A model generated the notes under the pieces. It did not search any database. It saw nothing but the letters and a program-made list of their open reading frames with translations, and was not told where the DNA came from. Made by a program: the position numbers and the translations under genes. Below, in pieces: positions 41,970 to 51,989 of a stretch of 64,000 nucleotides of DNA; positions within the stretch are counted from its first letter, which is position 1, and every line of letters starts with the position of its first letter. Source of the stretch: Pseudarthrobacter sp. BIM B-2242 (GTDB lineage Bacteria; Actinomycetota; Actinomycetes; Actinomycetales; Micrococcaceae); contig NZ_CP061721.1 in NCBI RefSeq assembly GCF_014764445.1, positions 1,860,001-1,924,000 on the forward strand. The letters are read 5' to 3'.

Positions 41970-43526
41970 ATGAAACTTCTGAACTCCACCGCCCGTGCGA
42001 GCTCCGCCGTCCTGGCCGGGGCGCTCCTGCTGGGATCGATGACCGCCTGCGGCGGCGGCTCCAGCCAGGCGTCCGCCAAAGCGGACACCAGCTCCCTGAC
42101 CCTCGCCATCGACAGCGACTCGGCATCGTTCGGTTTTGACCCGCTGCGCGTTTCTGCTGCACAGCGGCAGTTCCTCGAGGGCCTTTATGAGAGCCTGATG
42201 ACGCTCCAGCCGGACGGCTCGGCAGGTCCGGGCCTGGCCAAGGAGTTCAGCTACAACGCCGACAACACCGTCCTTACCCTGACACTCAAGGACGGCGTGA
42301 CGTTCACCGACGGGTCCACTCTCGACGCCGAACTGGTCAAGGCAAACCTCGACCGCCGGTCCGACCCCGCATTGAGCGCCTACTCCGCTGTTGCCAAGGG
42401 CGGCGCCCAGGAAATCGCCTCCGTTGACGTAGTCAGCCCCACCCAGGTGGCCCTGACCTTCGCCGCACCGCAGCCCGGCTTCGAGAAGAACCTGGCGTCC
42501 ACCACCGGCATGATCGTTGGCAAGAAGGCTGTCACGGACACTGCCAGCCTCGCCGCCACCCCGGACGGATCCGGCCCCTACACGCTGGATCCCAGCACGG
42601 TGAAGGGCAACAAGTACGTCCTGGTAAAGAACACCAAGAGCGCGGACGCGTCAAAGTACGCCTTCGACAAGGTGATCTTCAGCGTGGTCCAGGACCCGCA
42701 GGCCCGGGCGAACGCCCTGGTTTCCGGTCAGGCCGACGTCGCCATGCTGACCTCGAACACCGTTGACTTCGCCAAGTCCAAGGGCGTGGGTGTGACCCAG
42801 ATCGGCGGCACCGTCAACACCATGATCTCCTTTGACAAGATCGGCAAGACCGCCCCCGCGTTCGCCGAAGAGAAGGTCCGGCAGGCCATCCAGTACGCGA
42901 TCAACCGCCAGGCCCTGGTGGACGCGCTGCACAAGGGCGACATCCCAGCCTGGAACGCCCTGCCCAAGGACTCCGCAGGCTTCAGCAAGGACATTGAGAC
43001 CACGTTCGCCTACAACCCGGACAAGGCCAAGAGCCTGCTGGCCGAAGCCGGCTACCCGGACGGCTTCGAGTTCACCATCATCGCAAGCGCGCAGACGCAG
43101 ACGGACCTGCAGGCAGTCCAGAAGGACCTCGCCGCCGTGGGAATCACCATGAACGTGAAGATGGCGTCCTCAACGGACGAGGCCTTCGCCGCCGTGGCCA
43201 CCACGCCCCTGGGCTACGCGCCGCTGAACTGGGACAACCCCGTGGGTGTGATGTACGGAGCCATCCTCAACGGCTTCACCAACGTGCAGAAGGCCACCGA
43301 TGGCCAGCTGAGCGCTGCCACGGGCGAGCTGGCAGCCGCCAAGGATGACGCTGCCGTCAAAGCCGCGGCCACCAAGCTGAACACCCGGCTGGTGGAATCC
43401 GGCTGGATGATCCCGCTGTACGAAGCGCTGACCAACCAGGGCTACAACACCAAAAAGGTGGCCCCTGTGGAGTTCGCCGGAACCAACGCTTACCCGCTCC
43501 TCTCGTCCTACAAGCCGGCCAGCTAA
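41970..43526 (+). CDS. ABC importer substrate-binding lipoprotein (SBP family 5)
   Basis: 518 aa from the ATG at 41970 (AAAGG upstream). It has a lipoprotein signal with lipobox GSMTAC (about residue 23-28). The mature part has the family 5 layout (LAKEFSYNADNTVLTLTLKDGVTFTDG; KVRQAIQYAINRQALV). Family 5 proteins bind peptides but also oligosaccharides and glycosides. Placed next to beta-glucosidase and rhamnosidases, it probably captures a plant glycoside. It is followed by a strong hairpin, then the permease genes. Confidence 0.93.
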   Translation: MKLLNSTARASSAVLAGALLLGSMTACGGGSSQASAKADTSSLTLAIDSDSASFGFDPLRVSAAQRQFLEGLYESLMTLQPDGSAGPGLAKEFSYNADNTVLTLTLKDGVTFTDGSTLDAELVKANLDRRSDPALSAYSAVAKGGAQEIASVDVVSPTQVALTFAAPQPGFEKNLASTTGMIVGKKAVTDTASLAATPDGSGPYTLDPSTVKGNKYVLVKNTKSADASKYAFDKVIFSVVQDPQARANALVSGQADVAMLTSNTVDFAKSKGVGVTQIGGTVNTMISFDKIGKTAPAFAEEKVRQAIQYAINRQALVDALHKGDIPAWNALPKDSAGFSKDIETTFAYNPDKAKSLLAEAGYPDGFEFTIIASAQTQTDLQAVQKDLAAVGITMNVKMASSTDEAFAAVATTPLGYAPLNWDNPVGVMYGAILNGFTNVQKATDGQLSAATGELAAAKDDAAVKAAATKLNTRLVESGWMIPLYEALTNQGYNTKKVAPVEFAGTNAYPLLSSYKPAS

Positions 43527-43536
43527 TACCCCGGAC

Positions 43537-43576
43537 CTTCCGGGCGGCCGCTTCCCCTGCGGGACGGCCGCCCGGA
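43537..43576 (+). terminator. hairpin between binding-protein and permease genes
   Basis: Perfect 13 bp arms TTCCGGGCGGCCG and CGGCCGCCCGGAA with a 14 nt loop. Hairpins at this place often stabilise the binding-protein mRNA or attenuate the rest, giving more binding protein than permease. Confidence 0.65.
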
Positions 43577-43600
43577 AAGCCCTGACCGATGGAGGTCACC

Positions 43601-44542
43601 ATGGCACTATTCATCACCAAGCGCCTGTTGATGGCGCTGGCCACCGTGCTGGTGGTTGCGGTGCTGGCATTCCTGCTGGTGCACGCAATGCCCGGCAGCC
43701 CGGGAGCCGTCTCGCTCGGCGCCGGCGCCTCCCAGGAAGCGATCGATGAGGTCAACGCCCGGCTCGGCTGGTCCGATCCTCTCGTGGCCCAGTTTTTCAA
43801 CTGGCTCGGCGCCGCAGTCCGCGGTGACCTCGGTATTTCACTCATTGACGGGCGTTCCGTCAGCGCGGACCTGGCCAGCAGGCTTCCCGTCACCGCGTCG
43901 CTGGCGGCCGGAGCCGCCCTGCTCAGCGGAGTCCTCGGCATCGCACTGGGCGTCACCGCGGCCGTCCGGGGTGGCCTGGTTGACCGCATCATCGGCGGCG
44001 TAGCCGGCATGGCCGTAGCCCTCCCGGCCTTCTGGATCGGCATCATCTTCGTCTACCTGCTGGCGGTCCAGTCCTCCGTCTTTCCCGCCACCGGCTATGT
44101 TCCGTTTGAGGACTCGCCGCAGGACTGGTTGTTGTCCCTCGCGCTGCCGGTGATCACCTTGGCCGTGGGTGGCGGGGCCTTCATTGCCCGCCAGACCAGG
44201 GCTTCCATGCTCGAGGCGCTCCAGCAGGAGCACATCCGGACCCTCCGGGCCACCGCCACTCCCACCTGGAAGATCCTCTACGTCCATGCCCTGCGCTACG
44301 CCAGCCTCCCGATCGTGGCCGCCATCGCACTGCAGTTCATCCAGCTTTTCGGCGGCTCCGTCATCGCCGAGCAGCTGTTCGCCATGCCGGGGCTGGGCCA
44401 GGCCGTCCAGAACTCCGTCAGCACCCATGACGCCCCGTCCGTACAGGGCGTGGTGGTGATCGCCACGGTTGTGGTGGTTGCCGTGAACCTGGTGCTGGAA
44501 CTCGCCACCAAGTTCCTCGACCCGAAGTTGCGTGCCTCATGA
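43601..44542 (+). CDS. ABC importer permease, DppB-type
   Basis: 313 aa from the ATG at 43601 (GGAGGTCACC just before). Six membrane helices. The N-terminal RRLL-like entry (FITKRLLMALATVLVVAVLAFLLVHAMPGSPG split over helix 1) is typical of DppB. The EAA loop reads RQTRASMLEALQQEHIRTLRA. The stop overlaps the next gene by 4 nt. Confidence 0.93.
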   Translation: MALFITKRLLMALATVLVVAVLAFLLVHAMPGSPGAVSLGAGASQEAIDEVNARLGWSDPLVAQFFNWLGAAVRGDLGISLIDGRSVSADLASRLPVTASLAAGAALLSGVLGIALGVTAAVRGGLVDRIIGGVAGMAVALPAFWIGIIFVYLLAVQSSVFPATGYVPFEDSPQDWLLSLALPVITLAVGGGAFIARQTRASMLEALQQEHIRTLRATATPTWKILYVHALRYASLPIVAAIALQFIQLFGGSVIAEQLFAMPGLGQAVQNSVSTHDAPSVQGVVVIATVVVVAVNLVLELATKFLDPKLRAS

Positions 44543-46623
44543 TCCCCAACATTGCCCCCGCCCCCGCGGACGCGGACCAGCCAGTAACGACGACGGCGGC
44601 TGCCGTCCTTTCCAAGGCCCCCCGCCAAAGCGCGGCGAAGAAATTCTCCGGCAGCAAGATGTTCGGCTCACCGGCCAGCATTGCCGGGGTCATCTGGCTC
44701 GTCGCACTGGTGGTGGCCTCCCTGAGCGCGCCGCTGTGGCTGCCCTTCAAGACCGAGGACCAGGACTTCACCGCCGTCCTGTCCGGACCCACTGCCGCCC
44801 ACTGGCTCGGCACTGACGAACTCGGCCGTGACCTCCTGAGCCGCATCTTCGCTTCCGCAGCCGGCACGCTGGGGACGTCCATGATCACGGTGATTGTCGC
44901 CGTCGGCCTCGGAACCCTCCTGGCCATGCTGGCGGCGGCCGCCGGTGACCGCGTGGAGAACGTCATCAGCCGCGTCACTGAAATCATGATGTCGCTGCCC
45001 GGCACGGTAATCATTCTGGCCGTTATCGGCGCTGTGGGAACCAACATCCCGCTGATCATGGGAATCCTGGGTGTGTTGATCTCGGCGGGCATCTACAGGG
45101 TGATGCTGGGCCAGGCAAAGTCCCTGCAGTCCCAGCTCTACGTGGACGCCGCCAAGGTGGACGGCATGGGCATGGCCGGCATCAGCCTCCGCCACGTGCT
45201 GCCCGGCCTGACCAACACCATCGTGGTCCAGGCGGCCTTGATCTTTGCCGTCGGCATGCTGATCCAGGCAGGCCTGGCGTTCATCGGATTTGGCCCGCCC
45301 ATCCCCGAACCCAGCTGGGGTGGCATGATCCAGGGCGCCTCACAGCACGTCTACGACGCGCCTTGGCTGATGGTCCCTACCGGTGCCGTGCTGGCGCTGA
45401 CCGTCCTGGCCGCCAATGCGATCGGCAACGCCCTTGGGAAGGCACCCAACGCCGTCGCCTCGCACCTGCCCTCCGCCGCCGCCCGGCGGCAGCGCGCCAA
45501 AGCTGTCGCTGCCATCGCGGCAGCTGCTCCGGCACCGAAAGACTCAGCAAAAGACACGCTGAGTGTCCGCAACCTCTCCGTAGGCGTGGACAACGGGGTA
45601 CGGCTCGTTACGGACGTCTCCTTCGACGTCGAACCCGGCACGGTCCTGGGCCTGGTGGGCGAGTCCGGCTGCGGCAAGACCATGACAGCGTTGTCGCTGC
45701 TGGGACTGCTGCCCTCCGGAGTCTCCGTGGCTGAAGGACAGATCCTCTGGAACGGCACGAACCTGGCCGCCGCCACCGAGAAGGACATGGAAGGCATCCG
45801 CGGGAGCGATATTGCCCTCATCTCGCAGGAGCCCATGCGCGCCCTGGACCCCATGTTCACGGTGGGCTACCAGCTCACCGCTGCCATCCGCCGGCTCCGC
45901 AGGACGGGCAAAGCCGAAGCGAAGGCCGAAGCCCTGGGCCTGCTGGAAAAGGTGGGCATCGTGGACGCCGCGCGCATCCTCAAGACCTACCCGCACCAGA
46001 TCAGCGGCGGGATGGCCCAGCGCGTGGCTATCGCCCTGGCACTTTCCGGCCGGCCCCGCCTGCTGGTTGCCGACGAACCCACCACGGCGTTGGACGTGAC
46101 CGTCCAGGCCGAGATCCTCTCGCTGCTCCGCAGCCTGGTGAAGGACACCGGAATGTCCGTGGTGATGGTCACTCACGATCTCGGTGTGGTGGCCGACCTC
46201 TGCGACCAGGTGGCCGTCATGTACGCGGGCCAGGTGGTGGAGAACGGCCGGACGGAGAGCATCCTGGACAACCCCCGCCACCCTTATACGCTGGCACTGC
46301 TGGCCGCAGATCCGCATGCCAACCATGCCTCGGACATGCCCGAACGGCTGGCCACTATCAACGGCCAGGTCCCGCAGCCCAAGGACTGGCCCGGCACGTG
46401 CCGGTTCGCCGCCCGCTGCCAGTTCGCCGGGTCCGCCTGCATGGTACCCATTCCGCTGCTGCCCTCCGGGGCGGGTGATGGCGTGGTGCGCTGCGTCAAA
46501 TCGGACGAACTGGCCGTCGAGGGGCTGGACTGGGTGCCAACGGACGTCCCCGCCCGCCACCACTTGAGCTTGTCGGAAACCCGGATTGTTGAAACCCGGA
46601 CTGTTGAAAAGGATCACGCATGA
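44539..46623 (+). CDS. DppC-type permease fused to DppD-type ATPase
   Basis: A 694 aa fusion. Residues about 45-310 are a DppC permease ([18 protein letters not shown] loop [34 protein letters not shown]). After an Ala-rich linker the ATPase begins near 335: Walker [10 protein letters not shown]-loop QEPM, signature ISGGMAQRV, Walker B LLVADEPT, His loop THD, and a C-terminal oligopeptide-ABC domain with four Cys ([14 protein letters not shown]). Such permease-ATPase fusions are occasional in Micrococcaceae. It overlaps both neighbours by 4 nt. Confidence 0.93.
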   Translation: MIPNIAPAPADADQPVTTTAAAVLSKAPRQSAAKKFSGSKMFGSPASIAGVIWLVALVVASLSAPLWLPFKTEDQDFTAVLSGPTAAHWLGTDELGRDLLSRIFASAAGTLGTSMITVIVAVGLGTLLAMLAAAAGDRVENVISRVTEIMMSLPGTVIILAVIGAVGTNIPLIMGILGVLISAGIYRVMLGQAKSLQSQLYVDAAKVDGMGMAGISLRHVLPGLTNTIVVQAALIFAVGMLIQAGLAFIGFGPPIPEPSWGGMIQGASQHVYDAPWLMVPTGAVLALTVLAANAIGNALGKAPNAVASHLPSAAARRQRAKAVAAIAAAAPAPKDSAKDTLSVRNLSVGVDNGVRLVTDVSFDVEPGTVLGLVGESGCGKTMTALSLLGLLPSGVSVAEGQILWNGTNLAAATEKDMEGIRGSDIALISQEPMRALDPMFTVGYQLTAAIRRLRRTGKAEAKAEALGLLEKVGIVDAARILKTYPHQISGGMAQRVAIALALSGRPRLLVADEPTTALDVTVQAEILSLLRSLVKDTGMSVVMVTHDLGVVADLCDQVAVMYAGQVVENGRTESILDNPRHPYTLALLAADPHANHASDMPERLATINGQVPQPKDWPGTCRFAARCQFAGSACMVPIPLLPSGAGDGVVRCVKSDELAVEGLDWVPTDVPARHHLSLSETRIVETRTVEKDHA

Positions 46624-47630
46624 GCACCGCAACCTCGGTCCGCCCTGAAGCATCGCTGCCGGCTGCCGCCCAGCCGCTGCTGGACGTCAAGGACCTGGTG
46701 GTCCGCTACGGCCGCGGCCGCAAGGCAGCCAGCGCTCCCGCCGCCGTCGACGGCGTGAGCTTCAGCATCGCCGCCGGCGAAACCGTGGGGCTGGTGGGGG
46801 AGTCCGGCTCGGGCAAGTCGACCATCGGCAAAGCGATCCTCGGCCTGCAGAAGGTTTCCGGCGGGTCCATCAGCTACCAGGGCAAGGACATCACCTCGGC
46901 CAGCGCCTCCCAGCGCCGGGCATTGGGCGGGGAGCTGCGGGCCGTCTTCCAGGACCCCAACTCGTCGCTGAACCCGCGGAACACCGTGGGCTCCTCGCTC
47001 GCTGAACCGCTCCGGCTGCGCGGCGTGAGCACGGCCGAGGCCCGGCAGCGCGCCGAGGACATGCTGGAACGCGTGGGACTGCCCCGCGAGGCCGTTGACC
47101 GGTACCCCAGCCAGTTCTCGGGCGGCCAGCGCCAGCGCATCTCCGTGGCCCGCGCCCTCATCTGCGACCCCAGCCTGGTGGTCTGCGACGAGGCCGTGAG
47201 CGCACTGGATCTCTCCACCCAGGCCCAGGTGCTGAACCTCCTGGCCGACCTGCGGGACGAACGCGGCCTGGGCTATCTGTTCATCGCCCACGACATCGCG
47301 GTGGTCCAGTTCCTGGCCCAGCGCGTGGTGGTCCTCTACCGCGGGCAGGTGATGGAAAGCGGACCTGCCGCCGCCGTCACCGAGAACCCCAAGCATCCGT
47401 TCACGCAGGCCCTCGTGGCGGCGTCCCCGGTGCCGCGTCCGGCCGAGCAGGCCGCACGCCGGGAGGCCCGCGAGTCCCTCGGCGTCCGGACCGGAGCGGC
47501 CGCCACCCCCGGTCCCGGAGGGTGCCCCTTCCGGCTCCGCTGCCCCCTCGCCACGGATCTTTGCCGTGAGGAACGCCCCGCGCTCCGCCTGGTGGGCGCG
47601 GCCGAGGTTGCCTGTCACTACGCCTCCTGA
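46620..47630 (+). CDS. ABC importer ATPase, DppF-type
   Basis: A 336 aa protein. Walker A GESGSGKS, Q-loop FQDPNSSLNPR, signature FSGGQRQR, Walker B LVVCDEAVSALD, His loop AHDIAVV, and a C-terminal Cys motif (CPFRLRCPLATDLC). Partner of the ATPase half of the preceding fusion. Last gene of the importer operon; the rhamnosidase follows 70 nt later without a terminator. Confidence 0.94.
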   Translation: MSTATSVRPEASLPAAAQPLLDVKDLVVRYGRGRKAASAPAAVDGVSFSIAAGETVGLVGESGSGKSTIGKAILGLQKVSGGSISYQGKDITSASASQRRALGGELRAVFQDPNSSLNPRNTVGSSLAEPLRLRGVSTAEARQRAEDMLERVGLPREAVDRYPSQFSGGQRQRISVARALICDPSLVVCDEAVSALDLSTQAQVLNLLADLRDERGLGYLFIAHDIAVVQFLAQRVVVLYRGQVMESGPAAAVTENPKHPFTQALVAASPVPRPAEQAARREARESLGVRTGAAATPGPGGCPFRLRCPLATDLCREERPALRLVGAAEVACHYAS

Positions 47631-47700
47631 CCCTCACACTCGCACCCCTGACCCTATTTCCGTCACGTACTGACGGCCCAGCAGAACGGAACACCACCCC

Positions 47701-50010
47701 ATGCCCCTGGCACCCTGGCACGCAGCCATGATCACCCCTGATGCAGAGTTCGACGGCGCCCCGCTCCTGCGCAAGGAGTTCCAGGCTGCGGAGGGGCACG
47801 GCCCCGTGGCCAAGGCGACGCTCCGCGCCACCGCGTTTGGCGTCTACGAGGCCTTCATCAACGGCATTCCCGTGGGCGAGGACGTGCTGAGCCCGGGCTG
47901 GAGTTCCTACGAGTGGCGCCTCCGGTACCGCAGTTATGACGTCACTTCGCTGGTGGGCCCCTCGACTGTCATCGGTGTGGAACTGGGGAACGGCTGGTAC
48001 CGCGGGCGCCTCGCCTGGCACGGCATGTCCAACCTCTACGGCAGTGAACTGGGCTTCTTCGGGCAGTTGGACGTTGAGTTCGAGGATGGTTACGTGCAGT
48101 CCGTCGCCACCGACAGCACGTGGCAGTCCGGCCCGTCGGCCACCACCGCGAACGACCTCTACGACGGGCAGACCATCGACGCCCGCCGGAACCAGCAGGG
48201 CTGGGCGCAGCCGAACTTCGACGCCGGCACATCGGGTGGCGGCGCGTGGGCCGGCGTGCATGAACTGGAGTTCGATGCCGGCCGGCTGGCTGAGCCGGTG
48301 GGCCCGCCGGTGGTGCGCACCGCCGTCGTTCGTCCTGTCGAGATCTTTACATCACCAAGCGGCAAGATGCTGGTCGATTTCGGTCAGAACCTGGTGGGCT
48401 GGCTTCGGTTCACCGTTCAGGGCGCGGCGGGGGAGACCATCACGGTCCGCCACGCGGAAGTGCTGGAGGACGGCGAGCTGGGTGTCCGCCCGCTGCGCTC
48501 CGCCAAGGTCACGGACACGTTCATCCTGTCCGGCGGCGAGGACTTCTTCGAGCCCACCAAGACTTTCCACGGGTTCCGCTACGCCGAGATCTCCGGCTGG
48601 CCAGGCGCGCTCACACAGGAGTCACTGGAGGCGGTGGTGGTGCACTCCGAGCTTGAGCGCACCGGCACCTTCGAGTGCTCCAACGAACTCGTCAACCAGC
48701 TCCACCGCAACATCGTCTGGGGGTTCCGCGGCAACTTCCTGGACCTCCCCACGGACTGCCCGCAACGCGATGAGCGGCTCGGCTGGACCGGCGACATCGC
48801 CGTCTTTGCGCCCACCGCGGCGTTCCTCTACGACGTCAAAGGGTTCCTGCAGGACTGGCTCCTGGACCTGGCAGCAGAGCAGAAGGCGGCCGACGGCCTG
48901 GTTCCCATCACCGTCCCGGACGCCCTGAAGTACTGCCCGCAGCCGCCCGAATTCCCGAAACCGGAATCTTCCGCGCTGTGGAGTGAGGCCTCGGTCTGGG
49001 TGCCGTGGGCGCTCTGGGAGGCCTACGGGGATGACACAGTCCTCAAGAACCAGTACGAATCCATGACCTCGCACACCCGCCGCGTGGAGGGGCTACTGTC
49101 CTCCACCGGGCTGTGGGACACGGGCTTCCAGTTCGGTGACTGGCTGGATCCGGACGCCGATCCGGACAAGCCGTGGGACGCGAAGGCGGACGCCGGCGTT
49201 GTGGCCACCACATGCATGTTTCGCACAGCCTCCATCACAGCCCAGACGGCGCGGTTGCTGGGACACCACGACGACGCCGAGTACTTCGAACAGTTGGCCG
49301 CCCGGGTCCAGGCCTCGTTCCTGGAGCACTACGTTGCCGCCGACGGCACCATCCGGAGCGACTGCACCACCGTCTATGCACTCGCGATTGCCTTCGGCAT
49401 CCTTCCGGGCCCCGAGCATGTGGATTTCGCCGGGGAACGCCTTGCCGAGCTGGTGCGGAAGAACAACTACCGCGTGTCCACCGGCTTCGCCGGCACCCCC
49501 TTCATCACCGGCGCCCTCACGGACAGCGGCCACAGCGAGGAGGCCTACCGCCTGCTCCTGGAAGACGGCTGTCCGTCCTGGCTCTACCCGGTGACCATGG
49601 GAGCCACCACTGTCTGGGAGCGCTGGGACTCGATGCTCCCGGACGGCACCATCAACAAGGGCGAGATGACCAGCTTCAACCACTACGCCCTGGGCGCCGT
49701 GGCGGATTGGCTGCACAAGGGTGTCGGCGGAATCAGCCCGCTGGCGCCGGGCTACAGCAAGATCCGGATCGCACCTGTCCCGGGCGTTGGCATCGACTGG
49801 GCCAGAACTTCGTTGAAGACGCCGCACGGAACCGTCCGCGTGGAATGGAAGCTCGACGACGGTGCCCTCCACCTCGAGGTGACTGTTCCCGAGGGAGTGG
49901 AGGCCGACGTCGTCCTTCCGGGCGGCGAGCCCCGCAGCGTCGGCGGCGGCACCCACCGCTTCGAGGGCTACATTGCGGCCTCCGAATTGGACCGCCAGGG
50001 AAGCCGCTGA
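47701..50010 (+). CDS. GH78 alpha-L-rhamnosidase, copy 1
   Basis: A 769 aa protein. N-terminal beta-sandwich domains (GVYEAFINGIPVGEDVLSPGWSSY; GNGWYRGRL; VDFGQNLVGWLRF) lead into an (alpha/alpha)6 barrel with the catalytic segment DCPQRDERLGWTGD and, later, TVWERWDSM. It removes terminal alpha-L-rhamnose from glycosides. It lacks the N-terminal Ig-like domain of copy 2. No signal peptide. It overlaps the GH43-like gene by 1 nt (TGATG). Confidence 0.95.
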   Translation: MPLAPWHAAMITPDAEFDGAPLLRKEFQAAEGHGPVAKATLRATAFGVYEAFINGIPVGEDVLSPGWSSYEWRLRYRSYDVTSLVGPSTVIGVELGNGWYRGRLAWHGMSNLYGSELGFFGQLDVEFEDGYVQSVATDSTWQSGPSATTANDLYDGQTIDARRNQQGWAQPNFDAGTSGGGAWAGVHELEFDAGRLAEPVGPPVVRTAVVRPVEIFTSPSGKMLVDFGQNLVGWLRFTVQGAAGETITVRHAEVLEDGELGVRPLRSAKVTDTFILSGGEDFFEPTKTFHGFRYAEISGWPGALTQESLEAVVVHSELERTGTFECSNELVNQLHRNIVWGFRGNFLDLPTDCPQRDERLGWTGDIAVFAPTAAFLYDVKGFLQDWLLDLAAEQKAADGLVPITVPDALKYCPQPPEFPKPESSALWSEASVWVPWALWEAYGDDTVLKNQYESMTSHTRRVEGLLSSTGLWDTGFQFGDWLDPDADPDKPWDAKADAGVVATTCMFRTASITAQTARLLGHHDDAEYFEQLAARVQASFLEHYVAADGTIRSDCTTVYALAIAFGILPGPEHVDFAGERLAELVRKNNYRVSTGFAGTPFITGALTDSGHSEEAYRLLLEDGCPSWLYPVTMGATTVWERWDSMLPDGTINKGEMTSFNHYALGAVADWLHKGVGGISPLAPGYSKIRIAPVPGVGIDWARTSLKTPHGTVRVEWKLDDGALHLEVTVPEGVEADVVLPGGEPRSVGGGTHRFEGYIAASELDRQGSR

Positions 50011-50972
50011 TGGGCCGAAGCAGCCTGCCCGCGGCCGTTCAACAACTTCGCCTCGGAGAGATAAGGATGCGCGACCCGTTCATCCTCGAACCGGCTCCTG
50101 GTGAGTTCGTCTTGTTCGGGACCAGCGACCAGAACATCTGGGGCGGACCCGCAACTGGGTTCGACTGCTACACCAGCCACGATCTTGAACAGTGGGATGG
50201 CCCGTTCGCCGCGTTCCGCCCACCAGTGGGCTTCTGGGCAGATACGCAGTATTGGGCGCCGGAGGTTCATGCGGTTGACGGCCGGTTCTTTATGTTGGCC
50301 ACCTTCGCCGCCTCCAACGGGGCGCGCCGCCGTGGCGTCGCAGTCCTTGTCTCGGACCGTGCCACTGGCCCGTACGAACCATGGAGTGACGGGCCGGTGA
50401 CACCCGCGGACGAACCGTGCCTGGATGGAACCCTTCATGTTGACGATGACTCCACCCGCTGGCTTGTGTACAGCCGCGGGCCGGAGGGGACATCCGGCCG
50501 CGCGGGGATCGCGGACGGTGAAATGTACGCCCTCCGCCTGTCAGGGGACCTGCGCGTCGGCGTCGGTGAGCCAATCCTGTTGTTTGCCGCCTCTTCGGCG
50601 GGCTGGACCCGGCCGCTGCGTTTTCCAAAGGGGATCGAACCTCCACAGGACCTGCACCTGGCCCCTGACCCCCAGTTCACCGACGGGCCCTTCCTGCTCC
50701 GCTCAGACGAGGGGACACTGCTGATGCTGTGGTCAAGCCACGGTGAGGCGGGGTATACGATAGGCATCGCCGAGTCGGAGACCGGAACCATCACGGGGCC
50801 CTGGATTCACCACGACGACGCCCTATGGTCCAGCAACGGAGGTCACGGCATGGTCCTCCGCGCGTCCAGCGGGCGGGACTACCTGGCCTTTCACTGGCCG
50901 AACAACACCCCCGACGAACGCGTCCAGCTCACCGAAGTGGAAGTTAAAGGGGCCAGCGTCAAGATACTGTGA
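50010..50972 (+). CDS. GH43-like five-bladed beta-propeller glycosidase
   Basis: A 320 aa protein starting at the ATG that shares an A with the upstream stop. GH43 landmarks: RMRDPFI (base Asp), YWAPEVHAVDGRFFM, CLDGTLHVDDDSTRWLVY (pKa-modulating Asp) and WSSNGGHGMV. It probably trims arabinosyl or xylosyl residues, though the family also has galactanases and other activities. Its presence suggests that the substrates include more than one sugar decoration. It is convergent with the IclR gene 37 nt away. Confidence 0.85.
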   Translation: MGRSSLPAAVQQLRLGEIRMRDPFILEPAPGEFVLFGTSDQNIWGGPATGFDCYTSHDLEQWDGPFAAFRPPVGFWADTQYWAPEVHAVDGRFFMLATFAASNGARRRGVAVLVSDRATGPYEPWSDGPVTPADEPCLDGTLHVDDDSTRWLVYSRGPEGTSGRAGIADGEMYALRLSGDLRVGVGEPILLFAASSAGWTRPLRFPKGIEPPQDLHLAPDPQFTDGPFLLRSDEGTLLMLWSSHGEAGYTIGIAESETGTITGPWIHHDDALWSSNGGHGMVLRASSGRDYLAFHWPNNTPDERVQLTEVEVKGASVKIL

Positions 50973-51009
50973 GCACCGGTGCCTGATCCACGTGCATGTG
51001 CAGGGCAGG

Positions 51010-51840
51010 TCACCCCTCCGAGTGCGTCCGCACGTCAGGGCTGACTTCGGCAAGGTGGCCCAGGTTCCGCGAGACCGCGCGTGCCGTGGCGCGGACCGCC
51101 GGCGCCAGCACGTTGGCCGGCGTGGAACCGTCCGGGACCACGATGGACAGCGCTGCAACCACCGAGCCCTGCGCATCAAAGATCGGCGAGGCCACAGACA
51201 CCGTCCGCGAGGGCGCCGAGCGGCGGATCATGGCGACGCCGGTGCGCCGGACATCGGACAGGGTCCGGCGCAGCTGTCCTTCGGGCATGTGGTCCACTCC
51301 GGGTTCGTTCTCCGGCGGCTTCCGCAGCGTCGCCTCCTGGAACTGCTGGTCCGCGCCGGCAAGGAGCACCAGCCCGACGGCGGTTGAACGCAGCGGCGCG
51401 CGCCCGCCCACCCGGTAGGCCACTTCGGTGGCGTCCTTCGAGGACAGCCGCTCAATCAGCACGGCTTCCTCGTTGTCGCGGACGGCCAGCAGCACGTGGT
51501 GGCGGGTCACCTCGAAGAGGTCCTCGAGGTAGGGCAGCGCGATCTCGCGCACCCCGTGGCCGCGCGGCGACAGGGAAGCCACCTCCCACAGGCGCACCCC
51601 CACCACGTACCGGCCGTCGTCGAGCCGTTCGAGTGCACCCCACGCCACCAGGCGGGCGATCAGGCGCAGCGCGGTGGGCGCGGGCATCCCGGCATGGCGC
51701 GCCAGTTCCGAAAGGGTCAGCGCCCGGCGGCGGTCGGAGAAGACCGCGAGCAGGCTCAGCGCCCGGTCAATGACCGGTTCGCCCTGCTTGGGCCGCTTCC
51801 CCCGGGTGGGGGTGGTGTCCATGTCCAAAGGGACGGTCAT
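51010..51840 (-). CDS. IclR-family transcriptional regulator
   Basis: 276 aa from the ATG at 51840 (AAGGACC upstream). The N-terminal winged HTH (VIDRALSLLAVFSDRRRALTLSELARHAGMPAPTALRLIARL, split over two helices) is followed by the IclR effector domain (LLAVRDNEEAVLIERL, APLRSTAVGLVLLAG, SVASPIFDAQGSVVAALSIVV). It sits amid the catabolic genes and reads away from the second rhamnosidase. The 15 bp palindrome in its own promoter recurs at three other promoters of the cluster, so it is probably the pathway regulator. The effector may be the aglycone or an aromatic intermediate. Confidence 0.92.
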   Translation of the reverse strand: MTVPLDMDTTPTRGKRPKQGEPVIDRALSLLAVFSDRRRALTLSELARHAGMPAPTALRLIARLVAWGALERLDDGRYVVGVRLWEVASLSPRGHGVREIALPYLEDLFEVTRHHVLLAVRDNEEAVLIERLSSKDATEVAYRVGGRAPLRSTAVGLVLLAGADQQFQEATLRKPPENEPGVDHMPEGQLRRTLSDVRRTGVAMIRRSAPSRTVSVASPIFDAQGSVVAALSIVVPDGSTPANVLAPAVRATARAVSRNLGHLAEVSPDVRTHSEG

Positions 51841-51892
51841 GCGTGAGGTCCTTGCGCCGTTGGAGGTTCGGACCGCAGTCCGTGAGCTAGAG

Positions 51893-51931
51893 CACAATAC
51901 CATTCCAACCAATGAAAGATCGCTGTGAGCG
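51893..51931. promoter_or_regulatory. divergent promoter/operator of iclR and rhamnosidase 2
   Basis: Holds TTCCAACCAATGAAA (51903-51917) between CACAATAC (reverse TATTGT, -10 for the regulator gene) and TGTGAGCG. It matches 41833-41871 at 28 of 39 positions with the same spacing. Confidence 0.7.
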
Positions 51932-51989
51932 TCAGCTGGCCGGACACGAAGCTTGAACCCCAGCCACTCCACGTACAGGAGCTTCCTGC

